A stretch of 64,000 bases of DNA from Reichenbachiella carrageenanivorans. Lineage in GTDB: Bacteria > Bacteroidota > Bacteroidia > Cytophagales > Cyclobacteriaceae. Made by a program: the position numbers and the translations under genes. Shown here piece after piece: positions 54,101 to 61,814 of this stretch; within the stretch, counting starts at the first letter, position 1; each line of letters opens with the position of its first letter. Below the pieces are notes generated by a model. It was given only the letters and a program-made list of their open reading frames with translations. It was not told the origin of the DNA and did not search any database. The stretch spans positions 994,001-1,058,000 of the forward strand of contig NZ_CP106735.1 of assembly GCF_025639805.1 (NCBI RefSeq). Reading direction: 5' to 3'.

Positions 54101-55177
54101 CTTGTGATCAAAGGCACGCCCGACTCCTATCCCGCACTCGTAGTAATCACAGACGGTTTGATCATGGACACCAAATCTTTCAAATTTTATAAAAACATGA
54201 TCGTCTATAAAATGGAAGACCCTAAGTCGTATGACCAATACTGGCAAGCCATCGACGCCCAATTGGGCGACATCCGCACGGTGTACCTCTCCTCCGATGG
54301 CGTATACAACAAGGTGAATGTCAATACCCTGTATGACACCAAAAGCAAGACGTATGTGATAGATAAATATGCCATCAATCTACTCAGCAATACCAAGGAA
54401 CTCACCCAATCGAAACCTGCCAGTCAAGCGTTAAAACAAAATACCGCAGCGGTATTTGGATTCCCCGATTATGAACTAGGCGAGAGCGATCTGACCGCTA
54501 GTGCAGCGGCTACCGAAAGAGGCTTTGAATCTGGTATCTCTGCCCTCCCAGGTACGCTAGAAGAAATCAACAATATCGTACATACCCTAGATCAGAATTT
54601 TTGGAAATATGATAAATATGAGGCTGCTGAGGCCAATGAAGTGAATGTAAAGAAGATCAGCAACCCCAAGCTGCTTCACATCGCCACGCATGGCTTCTTT
54701 ATGACAGATATGCAAATCAAACCCGATGCCAATGAAGGTATACAAGCCCAAGAAGCTAGATACAATCCCCTCTTGAGATCAGGGCTACTCCTCGCAGGTG
54801 CATCAAAAACACTACATGGAGAAACACTACCCTACGACGAGGACGGCATTCTCACAGCCTATGAAGCTATGAATTTGCAACTAGACGAAACCGAACTAGT
54901 CGTGATGTCGGCCTGTGAAACGGGACTAGGCGAGGTGAAAAACGGAGAAGGGGTCTATGGACTTCAACGCTCATTTATCGTGGCTGGCGCCGACAACCTC
55001 ATCATGAGTCTCTGGAAAGTAAACGACGAAACCACACAGCGCCTCATGTCTCAATTTTACGAAAACTGGCTCAGTGGCCAATCCAAAAAAGAAGCTTTTA
55101 GAAACTCTATTCTGAAATTGAAAAAAGATTATACGCAACCTTACTACTGGGGTGCATTTGTGATACTAGGTAATTGA
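51173..55177 (+). CDS. Secreted TPR-CHAT protein (1334 aa)
   Basis: The TTG start at 51173 is followed by a good signal peptide (MRKFSCILLLSALPFLSMAQ if TTG is read as Met). Residues about 25-800 consist of some 15-18 TPR-like repeats, among them the 42-residue kinesin-light-chain type (HPSYANTLYNLAVLKQELEQ). A helical linker (about 820-960) leads to the CHAT domain (about 1000-1334). The dyad is intact: His1173 in LLHIATHGFFM and Cys1248 in VMSACETGLGEVKNGEG. Export places this caspase-like protease in the periplasm or outside. It shares the operon with C2, PD40-OmpA and an orphan gene (8-bp gap to the OmpA gene). A paralogue lies at 30826-33981. Confidence 0.9.
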   Translation: MRKFSCILLLSALPFLSMAQSGWLELYNQSIEDYNNYNLTAAKTNCSQALDIYTQSVATEDKNIAAILRQLALICYDEGNYEEGISFANKEKKVLENIQQTSDENYAITLYNLGLLYSANGQFEQAKQWLSQSQTLLLAYHTKDDLEVAEVEGNLAVVYYYLSDWEACAPLFESAIATMEQSDEQSPEYANILYTYGDFCLVSGRPKQAIAALLPIKEAYEQDGASEDLASLMVKIASAYEDSNQLPEAATNYQSAIDLFDNLSAQSHPDYVIALNNLSLLYQREGNLTEALKLMSGVVDQQAEAKDEAYYIALANLGNIHYINESYDSALVAYDEIIANYIFPSEIPLKPYFLATTGQALIFVDRGAYAEALLTCDNTLAKAIDDRSQIVPLLKAKATALSAMGQYEPAETTLKEAFALVPLNKLESSDISLRMASLYTILNRLNEAGALYEEIKPYYDDLSATAEMQYANFLGNYAAYLQASGDFNQAEAMLLKSIATKQRLFGAESPSYLSSYENLGILYLTTGKYSKSKEVLDEVYQLKSNTPETDDVAFAYTLTNLGLINRALGHFGEAEAYFLEALQKYENTLGTDHIYYANTSNELGTLYIKMGNTKAARMKIETALASFEKTHGKYHIDYISALENLASLNYMEGHVESSKLELEEALALDKEVLGVNHPLYSKTLHNLASTLEELGAYDEAATRYQEALTIYENTYGTDHPSYANTLYNLAVLKQELEQYDEAQTMFEQVVAQRSQLLNESHPDLAYSYYGLAAVKQKTEDYEGALADYRIVIQSYLSSIENYFPSLSEEEKSAFYAKIKPVFEAFQDFAVEYIYHARGDETTRHQVAADLYDLQLNTKALLLNASNKIRNTILASGDPQLVAKFNEWQNAKEDLVKALSLSKDELVKNNIDLGTLQAKSNTLEKDISKMSAVFAGEFDKQKIDWKTVQKQLGTDEAAIEILRIKKNTKNDSVYYAALVIKGTPDSYPALVVITDGLIMDTKSFKFYKNMIVYKMEDPKSYDQYWQAIDAQLGDIRTVYLSSDGVYNKVNVNTLYDTKSKTYVIDKYAINLLSNTKELTQSKPASQALKQNTAAVFGFPDYELGESDLTASAAATERGFESGISALPGTLEEINNIVHTLDQNFWKYDKYEAAEANEVNVKKISNPKLLHIATHGFFMTDMQIKPDANEGIQAQEARYNPLLRSGLLLAGASKTLHGETLPYDEDGILTAYEAMNLQLDETELVVMSACETGLGEVKNGEGVYGLQRSFIVAGADNLIMSLWKVNDETTQRLMSQFYENWLSGQSKKEAFRNSILKLKKDYTQPYYWGAFVILGN

Positions 55178-55185
55178 TATAAAAA

Positions 55186-57273
55186 ATGAAATTTAATCCT
55201 TCACTCCTTGGTGTGATCGTACTGTGCACGATACTACATCAGTCTGGAGTAGCACAAGACCAGTCCGCCACGGTAGCCTTCGACTCCATGGCTTACTATA
55301 AAAACACCAGTCATAAGGTAGGAAATATCAATACTGACTCAACCGAATATGCACCATCCATCTCCGCAGATGGCAAAGTGATGATTTTCGAATCCAATAA
55401 AACAGGTGCCTACAAACTATACGAAAGTATGCGCGATAACCAGCGGCACTGGGGCGCGCCTATCTCCATCGACAGCATCAACAACTACGGATCTGAGAAT
55501 GACCTGATCGGCGGGCCTAGTGTGAGTTTTGATGGCAATATGCTCTACTTTTTTAGCTCCTTTTCTGGCGGCATGGGTGCCGACGACATCTACTACGCCA
55601 CTAGGGAAAGTCATGGCTGGTCTAGCCCTACCAATATAGGCGCGCCTATCAACACCAGTGGGTTCGAAGGGTTTCCTTCAATATCTTCTAATGGCAAGAC
55701 CCTCTATTTTGTGCGGGTAAATGAGGCTGGCCCTACCGACGAAGAACTCCGTGAGCAAACGCAAGGACAGACCTGCTACTCGATTTACAAATCTGATAAA
55801 GACGCCGATGGCAATTGGTCGACCCCTACCATGCTGCCCTATCCGATCAATCAGGACTGTGAAAAAGCGCCCAGAATCATGGCCGATAACCGTACGCTCA
55901 TTTTTTCATCTAATCGATTAGGAGGCCTTGGGAAGTATGACTTATACCAATCCTACTTGGATGATGCTGGAGACTGGACTACACCCGTACCACTGCAGTA
56001 TGTAAACTCGGAGCACAACGACCAATTTCCATGTATTGCTGCCCAAGGAGACAAGATGTATTACATCAACTCGAAAGACATCTATCAAGTAGACATTCCA
56101 CCCAAGTATCAGCAGTTTAGAAACAATGTGATCCAAGGCTATGTGAAAGATGGGAATTCAGAAGAGGGCATCGCTACAGACATCATCGTGCGTGATGCAT
56201 TTACTTCTGAAGAACTCATGATCCTTTCCAGCAATCCCAACGATGGAAAATTCAGCTTGGTACTGGCAGTAGGAGGTAGCTACAATGTAGAATTTAGGAA
56301 AGAAGGCTACACGACCTACTCGGCGCATTACAACCTGACAGAGGTGGACGAATACCGAGAAATAGAATATGATGTGAAGCTGTACCAATCCGCCAAACTA
56401 CAGCTCAACATCTACGACATTGAGATATTCGAACCTATCGAAGCCTCGATAAAAGTGAAGATAGAAGGCGAACGGAGTATCATGCTCGAAGTAGAAAGCG
56501 ACCCATCCACAGGGCAGATCGAAATGGACTTGCCTCTGGGCAATGCCTACGAGGTGATCATTGATAAGAAAAATTTTCAAAGCGAATATTTTGTCTTCGA
56601 TATTTCTGGATTGATGATTTATCCAAAATTTGAAAAGGACATCGAACTGATCCCCAAAAAGAAACAAATTACAATCAACGTTGCCGACCTCAACAATAAC
56701 GCCAAGGTTCGCTCACGCGTCCGCATCCGCAATCGAAATAGAGACGAGACCATCATCGTAGAAGGCAACGAATCCGTAGGCCTCAGAGTAGGCGACCGCT
56801 ACGAAATAGAAGCTACTAGTGATCAAGGCTACGCCTTCAACACTACCGTACTCGACATCTCCGACGACACAGAGACTGTAGAGGCACAAGCACCTGTAAT
56901 AGAAATGAAACTCCAGCCGCTCTTGGTCGGCACTAATTTGACTCTCAAAGAGATTTTGTTTGAATCCAACTCTAATCTACTCACCGAAAACTCCTTTATA
57001 GAACTCAACCGAGTAGTAGGACTGATGAAGGACAATCCCACGCTTAAGGTAGAAGTTTCAGCCCACACAGACAATGTTGGCTCGGATGCCTACAACCTGA
57101 TGCTATCCAAGCGCAGAGCAGAAGAAGTAGGCCTATTTCTGATAGAAAATGATATCCCAAAAGACCGAATGAAGCACGTAGGCTACGGCGAAAGCACGCC
57201 CCTAGTGGACAATGACACCGAAGAAGGTCGAGCCAAAAACCGAAGAGTAGTACTCAAAATATTAGCGATCTAA
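55186..57273 (+). CDS. PD40 propeller / CarboxypepD-reg-like / OmpA protein
   Basis: 695 residues with signal peptide (LLGVIVLCTILHQSGVAQ). A PD40/WD40-like beta-propeller (about 40-310) has repeats such as YAPSISADGKVMIFESNKTG, GPSVSFDGNMLYFFSS and APRIMADNRTLIFSSN. Next is a carboxypeptidase-regulatory-like domain (about 315-390; VIQGYVKDGNSEEGIATDI). Two more beta segments (about 395-580) precede the OmpA C-terminal domain (about 585-695), which has AHTDNVGSDAYNLMLSKRRA for peptidoglycan binding. The order is like PorE of the T9SS, but without its N-terminal TPR part. Here it probably anchors the TPR-CHAT partner at the cell wall. The gap to the next gene is three bases. Confidence 0.88.
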   Translation: MKFNPSLLGVIVLCTILHQSGVAQDQSATVAFDSMAYYKNTSHKVGNINTDSTEYAPSISADGKVMIFESNKTGAYKLYESMRDNQRHWGAPISIDSINNYGSENDLIGGPSVSFDGNMLYFFSSFSGGMGADDIYYATRESHGWSSPTNIGAPINTSGFEGFPSISSNGKTLYFVRVNEAGPTDEELREQTQGQTCYSIYKSDKDADGNWSTPTMLPYPINQDCEKAPRIMADNRTLIFSSNRLGGLGKYDLYQSYLDDAGDWTTPVPLQYVNSEHNDQFPCIAAQGDKMYYINSKDIYQVDIPPKYQQFRNNVIQGYVKDGNSEEGIATDIIVRDAFTSEELMILSSNPNDGKFSLVLAVGGSYNVEFRKEGYTTYSAHYNLTEVDEYREIEYDVKLYQSAKLQLNIYDIEIFEPIEASIKVKIEGERSIMLEVESDPSTGQIEMDLPLGNAYEVIIDKKNFQSEYFVFDISGLMIYPKFEKDIELIPKKKQITINVADLNNNAKVRSRVRIRNRNRDETIIVEGNESVGLRVGDRYEIEATSDQGYAFNTTVLDISDDTETVEAQAPVIEMKLQPLLVGTNLTLKEILFESNSNLLTENSFIELNRVVGLMKDNPTLKVEVSAHTDNVGSDAYNLMLSKRRAEEVGLFLIENDIPKDRMKHVGYGESTPLVDNDTEEGRAKNRRVVLKILAI

Positions 57274-57276
57274 TCC

Positions 57277-59505
57277 ATGAAAAAAATACTAATCATATCA
57301 TCTTTCCTTTCTTTTTGTGCCCTGTTTCTTGTTGAACCAATCAATGCTCAAAAGAAATTGAAATATGAAGACGTGCTGCCCTCCATTCTCAATGGATCTA
57401 CTGGCAACGGTGTATCTGACCTCAAACTGTTGATAGAAGAGGAGCCTGAAAACCCCAGTATGTACCTTCAGCTGGCTCTACTATATAATAAAAGGTTCGA
57501 AGACAGTGATCCTATCACTGGGTATAAAAAAGCCATGGCCAACATTGCACTGGCTAACACCGCCTTGGACAACTGTGAAAAATTTCTCACAGAAAAAGAA
57601 GTGAAAAAAAACAAAGAAGAGTATGTGAACTTTGCCATCTACGATGACAAAATGAAATACACCGTATCGATAGATACTATATATACCAAAATTATAAATA
57701 TACGAACCGAAATGGCGGCATTCGAAAACCATATGCCAGCCATCTATGAAAGCTTTACCAAAAGCTACTCTCATTACGATAAGGCTAACAAAATATTTAC
57801 TCAACTGATCGGAGATCATGCCACACTCAAGGATCTCTACTTGCTCTATGACGAAAACATGGAGAAAGACTTTATTGATATTAAAGAAAATTACAACCAG
57901 TTCTTATCCGCATTTCAAGCCTATCAAGACAGTATAGCGATATACGACATCGGCTATTATCAGCAGTTGGAAATAGACACCATCAACATCTACAAACTCG
58001 ATGGACTTGCCGTAGAAATTAATTTTCTGGAACATGAAAAGATACCGATCTGGAACTATGCCAAATGGACCGATGAGGTACGGGCTTATATTCAATCACG
58101 TATCAGTACTTTACGCCAAATGATGGCCACTAACGAAAAAGCTGCAAATACAAAAATCAAACAAGTAACCACTGACTTCAATAATGGCATAAAAGAACCC
58201 TTATCGATAAACAAAGAGTTTCTGTTTACACTTAGAAAATTTGATCTCAACTCCGTGGTAGAACCTTTGTTTTTATACAAAGAGAAAAAATATACGCTTT
58301 TGCACAACGAATTGGCAACAGCCCAAATGGAAACATCCACAGACATTGCCCCAGACAGAAAAATATTCAACTACGGCTTGATGCTCAATGCATTTACCAA
58401 GTCTGATACTCTCTTGCAGGAAGTGGAGACCCGAAACACAGAAGAGTCTTTTCAAAAGTATAAGCCCTTTCTTACGACCTATTACAAAGGACAATCTGGT
58501 ATCACCACCCTAGTTTCCACAGCGCGCAAAGAAAACCGTACTCATTTTGATACATACGTCGAAAAAATACAGCACCTCTCTAGGCATCTACTAAACGGTG
58601 ACTCGACACTAACTACGGTAAAGTATCGTGGTATTGTCATACCAGACTATGTCACTCGTATCACACTCGACTCCATCCACTCTAGCAACAAAATTACTAC
58701 TCACAAAGTAGTCAATATCGACGGGTCTGCTTACTTGGGCGGAGTATTTCTACACCCTAAGACCAATCTGATTACAACCTTTGCTTGTAGAAAAGAAGCC
58801 AATAGTACCATAAGCTGGTACAAGGAACTTAGCATGCAGGTATCTGGAGAAAATGCACATACCCTTCTTACCGCCATGACCAACGGACAAGGCGGCTGTA
58901 GCTTGTTGCTCAATGCACACAATCCCATCACCCGAGCACAAATCAACACCCTCTATACCTATAGCGACAATGGCGCTGAACAGCAAGTCAAAAATTTAAC
59001 GATTAGTGAATTTCCTAGATTCATGGTGTTTGAAGAGCAAACTAACACATTCTTGATTGGATTCAACGGCATAGGACTAGAGGCCAACCGCACAGAAGCA
59101 AGCAAAGTGATTTTGGCCAATTACAACGTGGTAGGTGATCTCAAATGGCAATATGCTTTCGAACTAATGGGTGATCTCTCTGGGCTGGTCACATTAGAAG
59201 ACGGCTACCTACTCTCTGGCAACTATAGTCGAATCAAAGATGAATCAGGCAAGTTTGTCCGAATAGACAATGGTTATGCTGCCTATCTAATGAAGGTGAA
59301 CAACAGTGGGCAGCTCAGCAAGCAAGTCTTACTACCAAACAGCCTACCCTACATCACCACACATTTGTACAAAGCTGGTGATCACTGCATCAACCTGTTC
59401 GGTAGCAAAGATTTGAGTCAACACCAATTTGAAAGCAATTCATCTAATCTTGTACATTTCATCGTAAACCGCCAACTAGATACGGTAAGCAGCTCCATAG
59501 ATTAG
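57277..59505 (+). CDS. Secreted protein of unknown function (742 aa) in the CHAT operon
   Basis: Signal peptide FLSFCALFLVEPINA then QKKLKYEDVLPSI. A TPR-like N-terminal part (about 40-90; ENPSMYLQLALLYNKRFED) is followed by long helices (about 90-450; coiled-coil-like, with many Lys, Glu and Thr). From about 460 the sequence turns beta-rich with blade-like repeats, GGVFLHPKTNLITTFACRK, GGCSLLLNAHNPITRA, NTFLIGFNGIG and DGYLLSGNYSRIKD, suggesting a propeller. No sorting domain or lipobox is seen. No family is recognised. It is fused to the operon by a three-base gap after the PD40-OmpA gene. It may be a partner or substrate of the CHAT protease. Confidence 0.75.
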   Translation: MKKILIISSFLSFCALFLVEPINAQKKLKYEDVLPSILNGSTGNGVSDLKLLIEEEPENPSMYLQLALLYNKRFEDSDPITGYKKAMANIALANTALDNCEKFLTEKEVKKNKEEYVNFAIYDDKMKYTVSIDTIYTKIINIRTEMAAFENHMPAIYESFTKSYSHYDKANKIFTQLIGDHATLKDLYLLYDENMEKDFIDIKENYNQFLSAFQAYQDSIAIYDIGYYQQLEIDTINIYKLDGLAVEINFLEHEKIPIWNYAKWTDEVRAYIQSRISTLRQMMATNEKAANTKIKQVTTDFNNGIKEPLSINKEFLFTLRKFDLNSVVEPLFLYKEKKYTLLHNELATAQMETSTDIAPDRKIFNYGLMLNAFTKSDTLLQEVETRNTEESFQKYKPFLTTYYKGQSGITTLVSTARKENRTHFDTYVEKIQHLSRHLLNGDSTLTTVKYRGIVIPDYVTRITLDSIHSSNKITTHKVVNIDGSAYLGGVFLHPKTNLITTFACRKEANSTISWYKELSMQVSGENAHTLLTAMTNGQGGCSLLLNAHNPITRAQINTLYTYSDNGAEQQVKNLTISEFPRFMVFEEQTNTFLIGFNGIGLEANRTEASKVILANYNVVGDLKWQYAFELMGDLSGLVTLEDGYLLSGNYSRIKDESGKFVRIDNGYAAYLMKVNNSGQLSKQVLLPNSLPYITTHLYKAGDHCINLFGSKDLSQHQFESNSSNLVHFIVNRQLDTVSSSID

Positions 59506-59570
59506 TCCCCTACGATCTAAGATTGGGTAGCTCAATCATCGAGTAACGTCAAGGAATCCGATACATAAAA

Positions 59571-59597
59571 AAAGAGGCCGTAAATGCGGCCTCTTTT
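59571..59597. terminator. Bidirectional terminator between the CHAT operon and the convergent gene pair
   Basis: AAAGAGGCCG (59571-59580) pairs with CGGCCTCTTT (59587-59596), with A and T runs on both sides. It can end the CHAT operon and the minus-strand OMP/lipoprotein pair. Confidence 0.8.
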
Positions 59598-59620
59598 CAA
59601 TTTAAGCTTTTTGTTTTCTA

Positions 59621-60529
59621 CTAGAAGTAGAAATTAGCAGATACTATACCATTCATGTTTCCGATACCTGCATTGAGGTCATATCCATTAATCGTAGTAG
59701 TCGTGTATTCTTTCACGCTACCGGACTGTCCATCCCAAGCTTCCTCGGTGACATAGCTCGTACCAGTGCTTGTATAAGAAACACCCCATGTAAACATCCC
59801 TCCAAGAGATATTTTAGGGAATACAAATACTTCTACACCAATAAAGGCTTGAGCGCCAACACCAAAGTTAGAAGTGCCCTTTGTATCAGTGATTCGGTAT
59901 CCTTCTGATGGAGAAGTTCCTCCTACACCAACTTGTGGAGCATTAAACGTAGGCGACTGATTCGTCTCCGTAATGGCATTTCCATACTCGTACGTGTACT
60001 TGGTATTTGAAGCAAAAGAAAAGAATACATCAGCTCCATATACGCCTTGTACACGACCTGTTCCTTTTCGTTTTTCTGCACCCACCAAAAGCGTCACACC
60101 AGCTCGGCTATAAGTACGCGTATCTTGCACATACGAATCTGGAGAAGAACCATTATCATCATTCGTTTGATAATAAGCTTTACCATTTGCAAAGTTCAAA
60201 TTCACACCAGCTCTGTAAGCGAAAGTACCAGAAGTAAAATACTTACCTTGGATCACGGTCTGTGTAGCTGGAGAACCTTTGTATTCCCACCAGTCGCTGT
60301 TATTATTAGTCCCTGTAGTGAAAATATTTCCCAAATAGTCCAATGCAGTAGACGCACTAATGCCAATACTCCAATCACCCGCTTGTGGCAATACCTCAAC
60401 ACCTCTTTTGTTCTTAAACGAAGGAGCATCTGCTGTGCCTGTTGCCATCGTTGTTGTCTCGTTGGTTTCTTCCTGTGCATAAGCACATAACGGAAGCACC
60501 ATCGCTATAAATAATAATTTCTTCAGCAT
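59621..60529 (-). CDS. Outer-membrane beta-barrel protein
   Basis: 302 residues with signal peptide MLKKLLFIAMVLPLCAYAQ followed by a Thr/Glu-rich spacer. The mature sequence is strand-rich with aromatic-girdle positions (WSIGISASTALDYLGNIF, FAYRAGVNLNFANGKAYYQ, GVGAQAFIGVEVFVFPKISL) and ends in a barrel-type NFYF. Its loops are rich in Asn, Ser, Gly and Thr. A C-terminal aromatic and alternating pattern are typical of outer-membrane barrels. The family is not named. It starts nine bases after the lipoprotein gene's stop, so the two are an operon. Confidence 0.7.
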   Translation of the reverse strand: MLKKLLFIAMVLPLCAYAQEETNETTTMATGTADAPSFKNKRGVEVLPQAGDWSIGISASTALDYLGNIFTTGTNNNSDWWEYKGSPATQTVIQGKYFTSGTFAYRAGVNLNFANGKAYYQTNDDNGSSPDSYVQDTRTYSRAGVTLLVGAEKRKGTGRVQGVYGADVFFSFASNTKYTYEYGNAITETNQSPTFNAPQVGVGGTSPSEGYRITDTKGTSNFGVGAQAFIGVEVFVFPKISLGGMFTWGVSYTSTGTSYVTEEAWDGQSGSVKEYTTTTINGYDLNAGIGNMNGIVSANFYF

Positions 60530-60538
60530 AGTACTAAA

Positions 60539-61015
60539 TTAAAATTCGCTTACAAAAGTGTACTCATAAGATACGTAGGTAGTTTCTCCTTCAAAAGTGT
60601 CTACTGTTTCTTCATCCTTTTCGTAGTATCCTGTCTTCGTCTCTAAGCCAGTACCTCCATCAGATACTTGGTATTCTGTTAGAAAATCTTGAGGTTTAAT
60701 CGTATAAGTAGCTGTTTTTGCAATAGCTGGTACTTCTGCAGTGAAACGTCCTTGATCATTAGTAGTCACTTCTACTGTTTTAGTTACGTCCACGCCATTT
60801 GGATTGCCATAAGACACGTCTTCTGAACTATAAGTAATGGTCACTTTTGCTCCACTTGCTGGTACTACATCAGTCCCTGTTTGGTCTTTATTAAATGTTA
60901 ATTTGCCCTCGATAGTAGCTGTACCTACCACTGTTTCAAAAACACTGTCCTCTGGTGTACTACATCCTGTAGCCAATAGAGATACACATAAAAAAATGTA
61001 CGATAGTTTCTTCAT
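60539..61015 (-). CDS. Lipoprotein with Ig-like beta-sandwich
   Basis: 158 residues with lipoprotein signal MKKLSYIFLCVSLLATGCST and acylated Cys18. The mature part has the pattern of a carboxypeptidase-regulatory/Ig-like sandwich: ATIEGKLTFNKDQTG, SGAKVTITYSSEDV, TTNDQGRFTAEVPAIAKTAT and YTIKPQDF. It is acidic and Thr-rich towards the end. It is followed after nine bases by the outer-membrane barrel gene; the pair is likely cotranscribed and the two products could interact at the outer membrane. No specific function is recognised. Confidence 0.75.
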   Translation of the reverse strand: MKKLSYIFLCVSLLATGCSTPEDSVFETVVGTATIEGKLTFNKDQTGTDVVPASGAKVTITYSSEDVSYGNPNGVDVTKTVEVTTNDQGRFTAEVPAIAKTATYTIKPQDFLTEYQVSDGGTGLETKTGYYEKDEETVDTFEGETTYVSYEYTFVSEF

Positions 61016-61050
61016 TATTAATTTAGTTATCGGTTATATTAAAATTGCAA

Positions 61051-61058
61051 CAAATCTA
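61051..61058 (-). promoter_or_regulatory. Candidate -7 box of the lipoprotein/OMP pair
   Basis: The minus-strand TAGATTTG matches TAnnTTTG. It predicts a start near 61046 and a leader of about 30 nt. Confidence 0.45.
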
Positions 61059-61348
61059 TATAAATTTAGATTTAGCGAAGACTACTCAGAAAAAAATCAC
61101 ACACTATTTTTGAATATTGTTTATTCTACACAACGGTATTTGAAGTGAATATGCTGCTTAAAAGTAAAAAAAGGCTATAAACAAGCCTATTTTTTAAAAT
61201 TTAAGGACGCTGAAAAGACCGTGATTAGAAATTGTTTTCCAGAACACTATTATTTCCGATAAATATCTTTTAATTAGATAAAAAACTCATATAATTTCAA
61301 AATATTATTTGGAATAGCGAAAAGAGATGCTCGTAGACATGAATAAAA

Positions 61349-61382
61349 TTTGGCCAGGCGGATTGAGCCTCCTGGCCAAATA
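61349..61382 (-). terminator. Terminator of the PfkB kinase-OsmC operon
   Basis: ATTTGGCCAGG (61349-61359) pairs perfectly with CCTGGCCAAAT (61372-61382). On the minus strand TTTTATT follows. Confidence 0.75.
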
Positions 61383-61390
61383 TATTTCAA

Positions 61391-61804
61391 TTATCGTACG
61401 ATTTCGAAGCTATGCGTAAGTGTAATATCTGGATGGAGAGACGAAGCTACGCTGCAGTAGTTGTTGACAGCAAGATCTATTACTTTTTCTGCTTCTTTCT
61501 CCGTCAGATCAGGAGAAGTAATGATGTATTTGATGTGGATTTTAGTAAACTTCTTAGGGAACGTTTCGGCACGTTCGGCTGTTGTTTCAGATTTTAAATC
61601 CACGAAGGTTTTACGCTTCTTTTTGATCATAGACACAATGTCTACCGCCGCGCAACCTGCTACCGCCGACAAGACCAAATCCATAGGAGACTGATCTTTT
61701 TTCTCTGCTTGTGGATACATATCCATGGACACCGTATTGCCTGCTTGATTCGTAGCTTCAAACTCGTTGTCCGCTTTATAGTGTAATGTAGATGTCATGC
61801 TCAT
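61391..61804 (-). CDS. OsmC family protein
   Basis: 137 residues from ATG 61804 (ATG 61798 also fits; a TTG-like start at 61828 would overlap the upstream gene and is disfavoured). OsmC/Ohr-like proteins are thiol peroxidases or related. The first active Cys is in SAVAGCAAVDIVSMIKKKR and the second in NNYCSVASSL, as in the OsmC family. Several members are named 'OsmC family' without a proven substrate. It starts ten bases after the PfkB-kinase stop and belongs to its operon. Confidence 0.88.
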   Translation of the reverse strand: MSMTSTLHYKADNEFEATNQAGNTVSMDMYPQAEKKDQSPMDLVLSAVAGCAAVDIVSMIKKKRKTFVDLKSETTAERAETFPKKFTKIHIKYIITSPDLTEKEAEKVIDLAVNNYCSVASSLHPDITLTHSFEIVR

Positions 61805-61814
61805 TATTATCAGT

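Larger units (their letters stand above)
61016..61390. other. Intergenic region (375 bp) with a promoter and a terminator
   Basis: This AT-rich stretch holds the promoter box of the lipoprotein gene (61051-61058) and the terminator of the OsmC transcript (61349-61382). Nothing else of note is seen between 61060 and 61345. Confidence 0.5.
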
